From DASXKD01 sp963707905 (GTDB lineage: Bacteria > Actinomycetota > Actinomycetes > Streptosporangiales > Streptosporangiaceae), in assembly GCA_963707905.1 (NCBI GenBank), contig CAVPSA010000023.1:124001-188000 (forward strand): a stretch of DNA of 64,000 nt. Direction: 5' to 3'. Of the stretch, positions 8,173-15,743 are shown in pieces. Positions within the stretch are counted from its first letter, which is position 1. Each line of letters starts with the position of its first letter. The translations under genes and the position numbers were made by a program. Below the pieces are notes generated by a model, which saw only the letters and a program-made list of their open reading frames with translations, was not told the origin of the DNA and searched no databases.

Positions 8173-8828
8173 GATCCGACACTATTGCGATACTGGCGGG
8201 ACGGGACACCATTTGCCGCAAACGTTCGCATACCGTCCATCGGTGCGGTTGCCGCCCTTGCCGCCGGCCCTGTCTCCGCCCCTGCGGCGGGCCGGCTGAT
8301 CCGGTAGGCCACGTGCGCGCGCAGCGGATGGCCGGGCTCGATCCTCGGGTGCTCGAAATGCCCGTGCAGCGTCATGCCGAGCCGGCGCATCACGGCCTGG
8401 GACGGCTCGTTGAGCACGGCCGTCATGGACCAGATCTCGGCCAGCCCGGCCCCGCGAAACGCCACGTCCAGTGCGGCGGTGGCGGCCTCGGTGGCGAACC
8501 CCTGGTGCCATGCGTGACTGGCCAGCCGCCAGCCCACCTCCATGCCGCCGGCGCCGGGCACGCCCGGTGGCATCGGGTTCAGCCCGGTGAACCCGAGGAA
8601 CCGCCCGGTAGCCGCCTGCTCCAGGGCCCACAGGCCGAACCCCTGGCGCTGGAACAGGGCCTCGATCCGGTCCAGGTAGCCGTCGCTCGCCGCGCGGTCG
8701 AGGGTTCCCGGGAAGTAGCGCATGACCTGCGGGTCGGCGTTCATCGCCGCGAACGGCCCGCGGTCGGCGTCCCGCCAGCGCCGCATCAGCAGGCGCTCGG
8801 TACTGATGCTGTCGAACCGGGCTGCCAC
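8169..8828 (-). CDS. GNAT N-acetyltransferase (RimJ/RimL type)
   Basis: Acetyl-CoA-dependent N-acetyltransferase of 219 aa. The N-terminus TERLLMRRWRDADRGPFAAM and the strand/loop VGWRLASHAWHQGFATEA (acetyl-CoA site) are typical of RimJ/RimL family members, as is VLNEPSQAVMRRLGM. The fold should end around YRISRP; about 38 further residues form a Gly/Ala-rich tail of no known function. The stop overlaps the LON-domain gene start by 4 bp. The acceptor (ribosomal protein, antibiotic or small amine) cannot be told. Confidence 0.85.
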   Translation of the reverse strand: MAARFDSISTERLLMRRWRDADRGPFAAMNADPQVMRYFPGTLDRAASDGYLDRIEALFQRQGFGLWALEQAATGRFLGFTGLNPMPPGVPGAGGMEVGWRLASHAWHQGFATEAATAALDVAFRGAGLAEIWSMTAVLNEPSQAVMRRLGMTLHGHFEHPRIEPGHPLRAHVAYRISRPAAGAETGPAARAATAPMDGMRTFAANGVPSRQYRNSVGS

Positions 8829-8848
8829 CTGCGGCAGTGTAGCCGCGC

Positions 8849-8876
8849 TTGACAGGGATGCCCGGCCTCATATGAT
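8849..8876 (+). promoter_or_regulatory. Strong SigA-type promoter giving a leaderless mRNA
   Basis: TTGACA (8849-8854), a 16-bp spacer and TATGAT (8871-8876) form a near-consensus vegetative promoter. A start of transcription about 7 bp after the -10 box falls on the ATG of the YtrA-type regulator (8883), so the transcript is probably leaderless. No ribosome site lies before the ATG, which agrees. Confidence 0.8.
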
Positions 8877-8897
8877 TTACCTATGACTATAGATAAA
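8876..8897. promoter_or_regulatory. Candidate operator of the YtrA-type regulator
   Basis: Imperfect inverted repeat: TTTACCTAT (8876-8884), four bases, ATAGATAAA (8889-8897); 8 of 9 arm positions match. It covers the end of the -10 box, the predicted start of transcription and the start codon, so a protein bound here would block initiation. AT-rich palindromes of this type are usual for GntR/YtrA autoregulation. Confidence 0.7.
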
Positions 8898-9434
8898 CGG
8901 ATCGAGCCTGCCGGGCCGGGGGAGCGCGGATCGGCCTCGCCGATCGCGTTCCGGCTGGACCATGCGAGCGGCGTGCCGACCTACCTGCAGCTCGTGCAGC
9001 AGGTCGAACACGCGCTACGGCTCGGTTACCTGGGCCAGGGGGACCGGCTGCCCACCGTCAAGGAGGTGGTCAGCTCGCTGGCCATCAACCCGAACACGGT
9101 GCTGAAGGCCTACCGCGAACTTGAGCACAGGGGCCTCGCGGCGGGCCGGCCGGGGCAGGGCACGTTCGTGCGGGGCACCCCGGGCACGGTCGGGCTGCCG
9201 GAGCTGGCCGCGTTGCGCAAGACCCTGCTGACCTGGCTGCGCAGCGCCGATGCCGCCGGGCTGGACGAGGCGGGGATGGTCGCCCTGTTCACCAGCGCGC
9301 TGCGGGACTTCGGGGGGGATCGGGGGAGCGTCCCCCCGGAACAGCAGCGCCATGACCGTCGCGGCGAGACCCGGGTGCCTGGCGACCGTGACGGCGGCCG
9401 CAGCCAGGCAGGCACATCGGAGGGAGTGGCATGA
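8883..9434 (+). CDS. YtrA-subfamily GntR regulator with repeat-encoded tail
   Basis: Repressor of the downstream ABC genes (family role). The winged helix is at about residues 30-100 (PTYLQLVQQVEHALRLGYL, GDRLPTVKEVVSSLAINPNTVLKAYRELE), followed by a short dimerisation helix pair. YtrA proteins are normally near 125 aa; this one has 183. The extra part begins after TSALRDF and runs through the repeat at 9311-9339 (GGDRGSVPPEQ and low-complexity residues) before ending EGVA, so it looks like an in-frame insertion. The stop overlaps the ABC ATPase start (ATGA). Promoter and operator lie just upstream. Confidence 0.92.
   Translation: MTIDKRIEPAGPGERGSASPIAFRLDHASGVPTYLQLVQQVEHALRLGYLGQGDRLPTVKEVVSSLAINPNTVLKAYRELEHRGLAAGRPGQGTFVRGTPGTVGLPELAALRKTLLTWLRSADAAGLDEAGMVALFTSALRDFGGDRGSVPPEQQRHDRRGETRVPGDRDGGRSQAGTSEGVA
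9311..9339 (-). repeat. Repeat family 1, copy E (diverged, partial)
   Basis: On the minus strand CCGGGGGGACGCTCCCCCGA plus a C-run resembles the left half of the repeat found at 30208 and 50467 (CCGGGGGGACGACCCCCCGG plus a C-run). It lies within the 3' part of the YtrA-type gene and is translated there. It is the weakest member of the family. Confidence 0.5.
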
Positions 9435-10345
9435 ACGTCATCGAGACCGCGGGGCTCGGCAAGCGCTACGGGCGGACCTGGGCGCTGAAGGATGCCTCGG
9501 TCGCGATCCCGGCCGGCTACGTCGTGGCGCTCGTCGGCCCGAACGGCGCCGGCAAGACCACGCTGCTGCACATGTCGGTCGGCCTGACCAGGCCGACCGA
9601 CGGCCGGGTCACAGTGCTTGGCAGTGAGCCCGCCGGGTCACCGGCCGCGCTGGACCAGATCGCGTTCGTGGCCCAGGACGCGCCGCTGTACAAGAACCTG
9701 TCCGTGGCCGACATGCTGCACCTGACCCGGAACCTGAACCGGCGCTGGGACCAGCAGCGCGCCGAGACCCGGCTGAAGGAGCTGAGCATCCCGCTGGGCC
9801 GCAAGGTCGGCAGGCTGTCCGGCGGCCAGCAGGCGCAGCTCGCGCTCACCCTGGCGCTGGCCCGGCGGCCCCGGCTGCTGGTCCTCGACGAGCCGCTGTC
9901 CAGTCTCGACCCGCTGGCCCGGCACGACTTCATGGCCTCACTCATGGCGGCGGTGGCCGAGGACGGGCTGTCGGTGGTGCTGTCCTCGCACGTGATCGCC
10001 GACCTGGAGCGGGTCGCCGACTACCTGATCGTGCTGTCCAGCGGCAAGGTACAGGTGGCCGGAGAGGTAGATGCGCTGCTGGCCGGGCACAGCACGCTGA
10101 CCGGCCCGGCGGCGGCAGCCGACGATGTGGCAGAACGGCTGGCGGTGGTCTACGCCCACCGTGCCGGAACCGTGGCCCACCTGCTGGTCAGGAACAACGG
10201 GGCGGCGGAGCCGGTGCCGTCCGGCTGGGAAGCCCACCCGGTGGGCCTGGAGGAACTCGTCCTGGCCTACCTGCGTGAGCCGGGCGCCGCCGCGCTGCCC
10301 GGGCCGGTGGCGCGGGTCGTGCACGACAGCGGGGTCACGGCATGA
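9431..10345 (+). CDS. ABC transporter ATP-binding protein
   Basis: Nucleotide-binding subunit of 304 aa. Walker A GPNGAGKTT is at about 37-45, signature LSGGQQAQ near 135, Walker B with catalytic Glu in LLVLDEPLSSLD. The C-terminal 90 residues are a variable accessory region. It is coupled by ATGA overlaps to the YtrA-type regulator before it and the permease after it, the usual regulator-ATPase-permease order of Ytr-like exporters, which answer to cell-envelope stress in other Gram-positives. Exporter direction is inferred from the family, as no binding protein is present. Confidence 0.93.
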   Translation: MNVIETAGLGKRYGRTWALKDASVAIPAGYVVALVGPNGAGKTTLLHMSVGLTRPTDGRVTVLGSEPAGSPAALDQIAFVAQDAPLYKNLSVADMLHLTRNLNRRWDQQRAETRLKELSIPLGRKVGRLSGGQQAQLALTLALARRPRLLVLDEPLSSLDPLARHDFMASLMAAVAEDGLSVVLSSHVIADLERVADYLIVLSSGKVQVAGEVDALLAGHSTLTGPAAAADDVAERLAVVYAHRAGTVAHLLVRNNGAAEPVPSGWEAHPVGLEELVLAYLREPGAAALPGPVARVVHDSGVTA

Positions 10346-11370
10346 CCGCCGTCGCCGCGCCCACACCGCAGGCCACCCGCCCGCGCCCGGTGCCGTGGCA
10401 CGGGCTGGTCTGGGTCACCTGGCGGCAGCACCGGATCGCGCTGGCCGGGGTGGCCCTGCTGCTCGGCGGCGTGGGCCTCTACCTGCTGATCATGGGCCTG
10501 AAGATCCACAGCGGCTACGCCAGTGTGATGTCCTGCCGCCCGGCCGGGTCCGCGGCCTGCGGGCTGACCAGGCGCCTGTTCACCAGCGACTACTACCCCA
10601 CCGCGCAGACCATGACCGGCTTCTTGCAGGTGGTCCCTGTGCTCGTCGGGGTGTTCGTCGGCGGGCCGGTGCTGGCGCGGGAGCTGGAGACCGGGACATT
10701 CCGGTTCGCCTGGACCCAGGGGTGCGGGCGGACCCGCTGGGTGATCACCAAGCTGGCGCTGCTCGCCATCGTGGTCACCGTGGCGGCCGAAGGGTTCAGC
10801 CTGCTGTTCTCCTGGTACTTCCAGCCGTGGTTCGCCCAGGGCCTGGACGGCGGGCTCGCGCCGCAGCTGTTCGACCTGCGCGGGGTGGACTTCGCGGCGT
10901 GGGCGCTGCTGGCCTTCGCGCTCGGCGTGGCCGCCGGGGCGCTGATCAGGCGCACGGTGCCCGCCATGGCCGCCGCGCTGGCCGCCTGGACCGGGCTCTT
11001 CTTCGGGACGTTCATGTTTTTGCGCAAGCACTACCAGGCGCCGCTGGTCGCCGGGAGCGCCAAGGCCAATACCGGCAGCTTCGCCAACGACTGGTCGTGG
11101 GCCCAGTGGTACACCGGCCCGAACGGCAAGCCGGTGAGCCAGCATACGGTCGAGAACGTGATGGCGCACGCGCCGGCATCCGTGCAGAACTCGAAGAACC
11201 CGGACGTGGGGACGGCCTACCTCGCTGCCCACCACTACACGCAGTGGTGGCTCTACCAGCCGGTGAGCAGGTACTGGCACTTCCAGCTCATCGAGGGCGG
11301 CTGGCTGCTCGTGCTGTCCCTGATCCTCCTCGCGGGCACCGTCTGGCTGGTCCGCAACAAGGCGGCGTGA
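10342..11370 (+). CDS. ABC transporter permease (Ytr-type partner)
   Basis: Membrane subunit of 342 aa with about six transmembrane segments. LVWVTWRQHRIALAGVALLLGG opens the protein, TGFLQVVPVLVGVFVGGPVLARELETG carries the typical ARELETGT motif after helix 2, and the last helix ends WLLVLSLILLAGTVWLVRN. A long extracellular region with two Cys (about residues 57 and 67) lies between helices 1 and 2. The start overlaps the ATPase stop by 4 bp. The 73-bp gap to the convergent oxidase holds no clear terminator. Confidence 0.88.
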   Translation: MTAVAAPTPQATRPRPVPWHGLVWVTWRQHRIALAGVALLLGGVGLYLLIMGLKIHSGYASVMSCRPAGSAACGLTRRLFTSDYYPTAQTMTGFLQVVPVLVGVFVGGPVLARELETGTFRFAWTQGCGRTRWVITKLALLAIVVTVAAEGFSLLFSWYFQPWFAQGLDGGLAPQLFDLRGVDFAAWALLAFALGVAAGALIRRTVPAMAAALAAWTGLFFGTFMFLRKHYQAPLVAGSAKANTGSFANDWSWAQWYTGPNGKPVSQHTVENVMAHAPASVQNSKNPDVGTAYLAAHHYTQWWLYQPVSRYWHFQLIEGGWLLVLSLILLAGTVWLVRNKAA

Positions 11371-11443
11371 CCGTGTTCACCAGGTCCTGACCGGCTGAGC
11401 CAGGTACGGGCCGCCGCCAGGGCGTGCCCGCCATCGGTGACGC

Positions 11444-12565
11444 TCACGAGGATGCGGCCAGGGACGGGCGGCGCAGTGCGAACCGGTCTCGCGGCACCGG
11501 GATGTCCTGCCCGAGCGCCAGCCCGGCCAGGAACTCGCCGAGCAGCGGCCCGAACTTGAACGCGTGCCCGCTACAGCCGCCGCCGACCACCAGCGGCCCG
11601 ACCCGGTCAAGCACGAAATCCTCATCCGCCGTCATCGTGTACAGGCAGGTCTCCGCGGCGAGCCCGGCCGGATCCAGGCCAGGCAGACGGTCGCGCACAT
11701 ATCGCGCCGCCTGCTCTTCCAGCACCTGGTCGATCTCGGTGAAGGGGCCGTCGCGTGGGTCCACCGCTGGGCCGGGGATGTGGGCGGCCACCTTGATCCC
11801 CGGGGCGGCTCCGGCCGCGGGCACCGCGTACCAGCACAGGCCCTCGGGCGGCCACTCGATCAGCGTCGGCCACGGGGCGGCCGGGTCCCGCGGCGCGAAG
11901 TACCGCACCTGCTGCACCGTGGCCGTCAGCCGGGGAGCCCGGGGGAGTGCCCCGGCCAGCACGCCCTGCGCCCAGGGCCCGGCGGTGAGCACCGCTGTTC
12001 GCGCGGTGACCTCGCCCGCCGCGGTGCGCAGCAGCACCTGGTCACGGCCGGCCTCGATGCCGAGCACCGGGGTCCCGGCCCGGATCACGGCACCGTCGCG
12101 GGCGGCGAGCCGCTGCAGCGCCGCGACCGTGCGCCCGGCCAGGGACACGCCGGAGTCCGGCTGGAACAGCATCCGCTCGCCCGGGCGTGCCCCGATGCCC
12201 GGGAACCGGTCCCTGACCTGCGCGCCGGTGAGCCAGGCATGCGCCACGTTGCACTCGGCCAGCGCCTTCGCGCAGTCCTCGGCTCCCGGGCCCGCGTCCA
12301 GGCCGCCGGTCCGCACCAGCAGTTCCTCGCCCGCGTCGGCGGCCAGCCGGGCCCACGTCTCGCCCGCGCGCACCGCCATCTCGACGTAACACGGGTCGGG
12401 GTAGGAGTACCGGAAGATCCGGGTGGCACCGTGCGACGACCCGCGGGCGTGGCCCAGCCCGAACTGCTCGAACAGCAGCACCGGCACCCCGCGCGCGGCC
12501 AGCGCGCGGGCGGTGGCCGACCCGAGCAGGCCGGCCCCGACGACCGCCACTTCCACCTGCTCCAC
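11444..12565 (-). CDS. Sarcosine oxidase / N-methyl-L-tryptophan oxidase-like flavoenzyme
   Basis: Monomeric sarcosine-oxidase family amine oxidase of 373 aa, using FAD and oxygen to demethylate N-methyl amino acids. The FAD motif GAGLLG is at residues 10-15. Cys307, in ETCLYTMTADEDF, matches the cysteine that binds FAD covalently in this family (E. coli MTOX uses Cys308). The flavin-contacting GHAFKFGP motif is near 334. Length equals that of MTOX. It stands alone between convergent and same-strand neighbours. Which N-methyl substrate it uses cannot be told; a fructosyl-amine or pipecolate oxidase role is an alternative. Confidence 0.88.
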   Translation of the reverse strand: MEQVEVAVVGAGLLGSATARALAARGVPVLLFEQFGLGHARGSSHGATRIFRYSYPDPCYVEMAVRAGETWARLAADAGEELLVRTGGLDAGPGAEDCAKALAECNVAHAWLTGAQVRDRFPGIGARPGERMLFQPDSGVSLAGRTVAALQRLAARDGAVIRAGTPVLGIEAGRDQVLLRTAAGEVTARTAVLTAGPWAQGVLAGALPRAPRLTATVQQVRYFAPRDPAAPWPTLIEWPPEGLCWYAVPAAGAAPGIKVAAHIPGPAVDPRDGPFTEIDQVLEEQAARYVRDRLPGLDPAGLAAETCLYTMTADEDFVLDRVGPLVVGGGCSGHAFKFGPLLGEFLAGLALGQDIPVPRDRFALRRPSLAASS

Positions 12566-12608
12566 GGCGGCGACGATAGCCGGCCACGCCCAGGGCGGAG
12601 GCCGAGCC

Positions 12609-13220
12609 CTAGCGGGCGCTGATGGCGGTGGTCACCGCGAGCACGAAGGTGGCCACGGCGGCGATGCCGTGGCCGGCCGGGATCAGCGGCGCCAGGTGGC
12701 GCCGGGACTTCCGGGCCGGCGCCTGCTGCGCTGGAAGGCTCGCCAGCGCCTCGTTGATGAGCCTGCTGGCCTGCGCCTCGCTGGACAGGGCCTGGGCGAG
12801 CCCCGCGTCGGTGAGCCTGTCGCCGATCGCGTTCTCGGGCGGCGCCGCGAGCATCCCGCCGACCGGCCCGGCGCCCCCGGGGCCCGCGTCGCCGGTGACC
12901 GGCGCACCATCCGCGGGCGGGGTGGGGTAGGGCGCCCAGAGGGTCACGGTGCAGATGCCGAGCCCGATACCGGGCATGAGCAGTCCCACCCCGGTCCACG
13001 CCAGCCAGTCCCAGCCGGTCACCAGGTAGCTGACCCAGGCCACGAAGCCGAGGGCGCCGAAGCCGAGATGGGTGAAGATCACCGCCGGGGGCAGGCCGTC
13101 GCTGCGGGCGCGCTGATGGCCGGGGCCGCCGGCCGAGAGCCAGGTGCCGAACATGTAGATTCCGGCGGCGCCGGCGATGAGCCAGGTGACGAGCGTGGCG
13201 ATGGCGAGCACAGACCACAT
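12609..13220 (-). CDS. Four-helix membrane protein of unknown function
   Basis: A 203-aa protein with hydrophobic segments near residues 4-25 (SVLAIATLVTWLIAGAAGIY), 44-66, 70-93 and at the C-terminus (GIAAVATFVLAVTTAIS). A 90-residue Gly/Pro/Ala-rich soluble loop precedes the last helix. I do not recognise the family; the first three helices resemble small actinobacterial integral membrane proteins. ATG 13220 starts the first helix; the open frame upstream is Pro-rich and crosses the hairpin at 13292-13328, so it was not included. No good ribosome site is seen. Confidence 0.65.
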   Translation of the reverse strand: MWSVLAIATLVTWLIAGAAGIYMFGTWLSAGGPGHQRARSDGLPPAVIFTHLGFGALGFVAWVSYLVTGWDWLAWTGVGLLMPGIGLGICTVTLWAPYPTPPADGAPVTGDAGPGGAGPVGGMLAAPPENAIGDRLTDAGLAQALSSEAQASRLINEALASLPAQQAPARKSRRHLAPLIPAGHGIAAVATFVLAVTTAISAR

Positions 13221-13291
13221 CCGGGGCCGGGGCGAAGGAGGAACCGTAGGCGTGCTGGCACCATATCTACCCAAGCCGGGCGGGGATAGGC

Positions 13292-13328
13292 GTGGCGGCC
13301 GGCCGGGCCAGGCCCGGCCGGCCGCCAC
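13292..13328 (-). terminator. Perfect 18-bp-stem hairpin after the RCC1 gene
   Basis: Arms of 18 bp (13292-13309 and 13311-13328) are exact reverse complements around a single A at 13310. It begins 3 bp after the RCC1-gene stop. There is no U-run, but such I-shaped, U-less terminators are common in high-GC actinobacteria. It would stop leftward transcripts before the membrane-protein gene. Confidence 0.75.
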
Positions 13329-13331
13329 TAG

Positions 13332-15660
13332 TCACAGCCCCTGGACCACCGCGGGCGTGCCGGTGTCGGTGGTCGTCCCGTTACCTGCCTCGCCTTCGGT
13401 GTTGAAGCCCCAGCACTCGGCCAGTTCGCTGGCGTCGAGTGCGCAGCTCGTTGAGCCGAGGCTGCCGAGGCCGATCGAGGCGCCGTCGGAGGCAAAGGCG
13501 CCGCCCTGCACCAGCCCGGGGGTGTCGCTCTGCCCGCCGGTCGAGCCGTTGCCCAGCTCGCCTGAGGAGTTGTCGCCCCAGCAGTCCACCTGGGCGGACG
13601 GCAGGACGGCACAGACGCTGGCGTCCCCGCCGGAGATCGCCTGCACCCCGGAGGTGAGCCCGCTCACCTGCACCGGCGACTTGCTGTCGGTGAAAGTGCT
13701 GTTGCCCAGCTCGCCGAAGTTGTTCCAGCCCCAGCACTGCACGTCACCGCTGGCCAGCAGGGCGCACGTGTACGCGTCGCCCACCGCGATCTGCACCACG
13801 TCGTTGAGCCCGGCCACCTTGACCGGCGTGCTGCTGTCATTGGTGGTGCCGTCGCCGAGCTGTCCCTTGCTGTTCAGGCCCCAGCACTTCACCGTCTGGG
13901 TCACCAGGAGGGCGCAGGTGTGGTCGTCGGCGGCCGCGATCTGGGCCAGGTTGAGCGGCAGCCCGCTCACCACCACCGGTTTGCTTCTGTTGGTCGTGGT
14001 GCCGTCGCCGAGTTGCCCTTTGTCGTTGAAGCCCCAGCACCAAGCGCCGCCGTTGTGCACCAGCGCGCAGACATGCGAGCTGCCGGAGGTCACGGACTGT
14101 ATCTGGCCGGACAGTCCTTGGACCATGACCGGCTTCACCCGGTCGGTGGTGGTGCCGTCGCCGATCTCACCCCAGGTGTTGTCGCCCCAGCACCGCAGGG
14201 ACACCGACAGGCCATTGGCGTGCACGATCGCGCAGCCGCCATACCCGGCCGCTACATACGACACTTTGCCGGCCGGGAGCGCGACCGCCGCGGCCGAGGT
14301 GTGTACGGTCAGCACCGGGGTGCCGTCCCCGACAAACTCGCCCCAGCACTCGGCGCTGAGGGCTGCGGTCACCGCGCAGCTCGTGTCGGTCCCGCCGGTG
14401 ACTTCCGCCGCCGTGTGCGGCGGGCCGGGGAGGCCGATCACCGAAGTAGGAATGGCACGGTTCAGGGTGGAGCCGTCGCCGAGGGCGCCGGTGAGGTTCT
14501 TCCCCCAGCACTCCACCCTCGCTGAGGTCAGCACCACGCAGGCATGGTGGCCGCCGACCGCGATCTGGCTCGGGCCGCCGGGCCCGCCGGCCGGCGGGGT
14601 CTGCAGCCCGAAGGCCAGGATGGGGAACGGGCTTTGCTGGCTGAAGCTGCCGTTGCCGAGCTGCCCGTACCCGTCCGCGTCGCCCCAGCACACCACGCTC
14701 GGCGTGGGGGTGTTGGCGAGCGCGCAGCCGAAGTCCTCGCCGAGCCCGACCTGCTGCACGCCGGTGTTCAGGCTGGCGACCTGGGTCGGGACGTGCGCGT
14801 CGGTGAAGTTGCCGATGCCAAGCTGGCCGACATCGTTGTTGCCCCAGCACTGGAGGTCGCCGCCGGAGGTGATGGCACAGCTGTCGGCAGCGCCCGCGGC
14901 GATGGCGGTGGCCGCCTCCAGCGGCGTCGGTACCGGCACGTCGCTGGCGGTCGTCGTGCCGTTGCCCAGCTCCCCGTTGCCATTGTCGCCCCAGCACCAC
15001 ACGCGGCCCGTGGACAGCAGCGCGCAGGCGTGGAAGTAGCCGGCCGCGACGCGACGTCACCCCGGTCAGCCCCTTGACCAGCTTGGGGGTGCTGGAGTCG
15101 TTCGTGGTGCCGTCGCCCAGCTCACCGAAGTTGTTGTCGCCCCAGCACCGCACCGTATGCATCGCGGTAACCGCGCAGGTGAACCCGTCGCCGGCCGACA
15201 CCTGAAGACCCTGGAGCATCCCTGCCTGCACGGGTGCCGTGCTGTCCACGCTGGTGGTGCCGTTGCCGAGCTGGCCGAACGCGTTCGCCCCCCAGCACCA
15301 GACGTTGTGCCCGGTGTCGATCGCGCAGGTGTGGTCGTGCCCGCCGGCCACGGCGATGGCCGGGGGCAGCCCCGCGACCTGTACCGGGACGGTCGAGTCG
15401 GCGATGGTGCCGTTGCCCAGCTGGCCCGTGGTGTTCTGTCCCCAGCACCAGACCGATTGGTCCGCCATGACAGAGCAGGTATGACCGCCGCCCCCGGCGA
15501 CGATGGGCAGCGTCAGGGCCACGGCGGGCGTGGCGGGCGCCACGGTGCCCGTGATCGCGGCCGCCGAAGACAACAGCGTCAGCGCGGTCGCGGCGACGGC
15601 AGCCCTTCCCCACCGCCTTCTGCGCTGCGGTGGAGGCACTCCGGAACGGGTTGCGGGCAT
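13332..15660 (-). CDS. Secreted RCC1-repeat double beta-propeller (one frameshift)
   Basis: Predicted 775-aa secreted protein once a +1 shift at about 15041-15060 is corrected. ATG 15660 follows GAGGGG and starts a signal peptide (RRRRWGRAAVAATALTLLSS, then ALA-like sites). It is followed by 14 RCC1-type blades with the pattern HTCAL...V.CWG.N..GQLGNGT. Fourteen blades would make two seven-bladed propellers. Each blade has two Cys (HTCA and CWG), an arrangement suited to extracellular disulphides. The frameshift falls between blades 3 and 4. Before it the frame reads KGLTGV; after it, GYFHACALL. The LAL regulator lies immediately upstream on the same strand. Function unknown, perhaps binding or adhesion. 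Confidence 0.85.
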
Positions 15661-15727
15661 GTCATTGACCCCTCTTCTGGTGGGAAGCATGGCCCGACGC
15701 TAGGCGCGAAGGCCGGTCCATCGCGTC

Positions 15728-15739
15728 AGGGAAACCCCT
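15728..15739. promoter_or_regulatory. Possible regulator site upstream of the RCC1 gene
   Basis: AGGGAAACCCCT (AGGG and CCCT arms, 4-bp centre) lies about 68 bp before the RCC1 start and between it and the LuxR stop. A short inverted repeat here could bind the adjacent LuxR-type protein. The match is short, so this is tentative. Confidence 0.3.
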
Positions 15740-15743
15740 ACGG

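Noticed and set aside
13177..15039. 620-codon open frame opposite the RCC1 gene, with regular SPSSP..PQH repeats
   Set aside because: Its periodicity is only the antisense image of the RCC1 blades.
13332..15660. Regular DNA repeats that might look like a CRISPR array
   Set aside because: Period is blade-sized, units are diverged and translate to RCC1 repeats; there are no constant repeat/spacer blocks and no cas genes.
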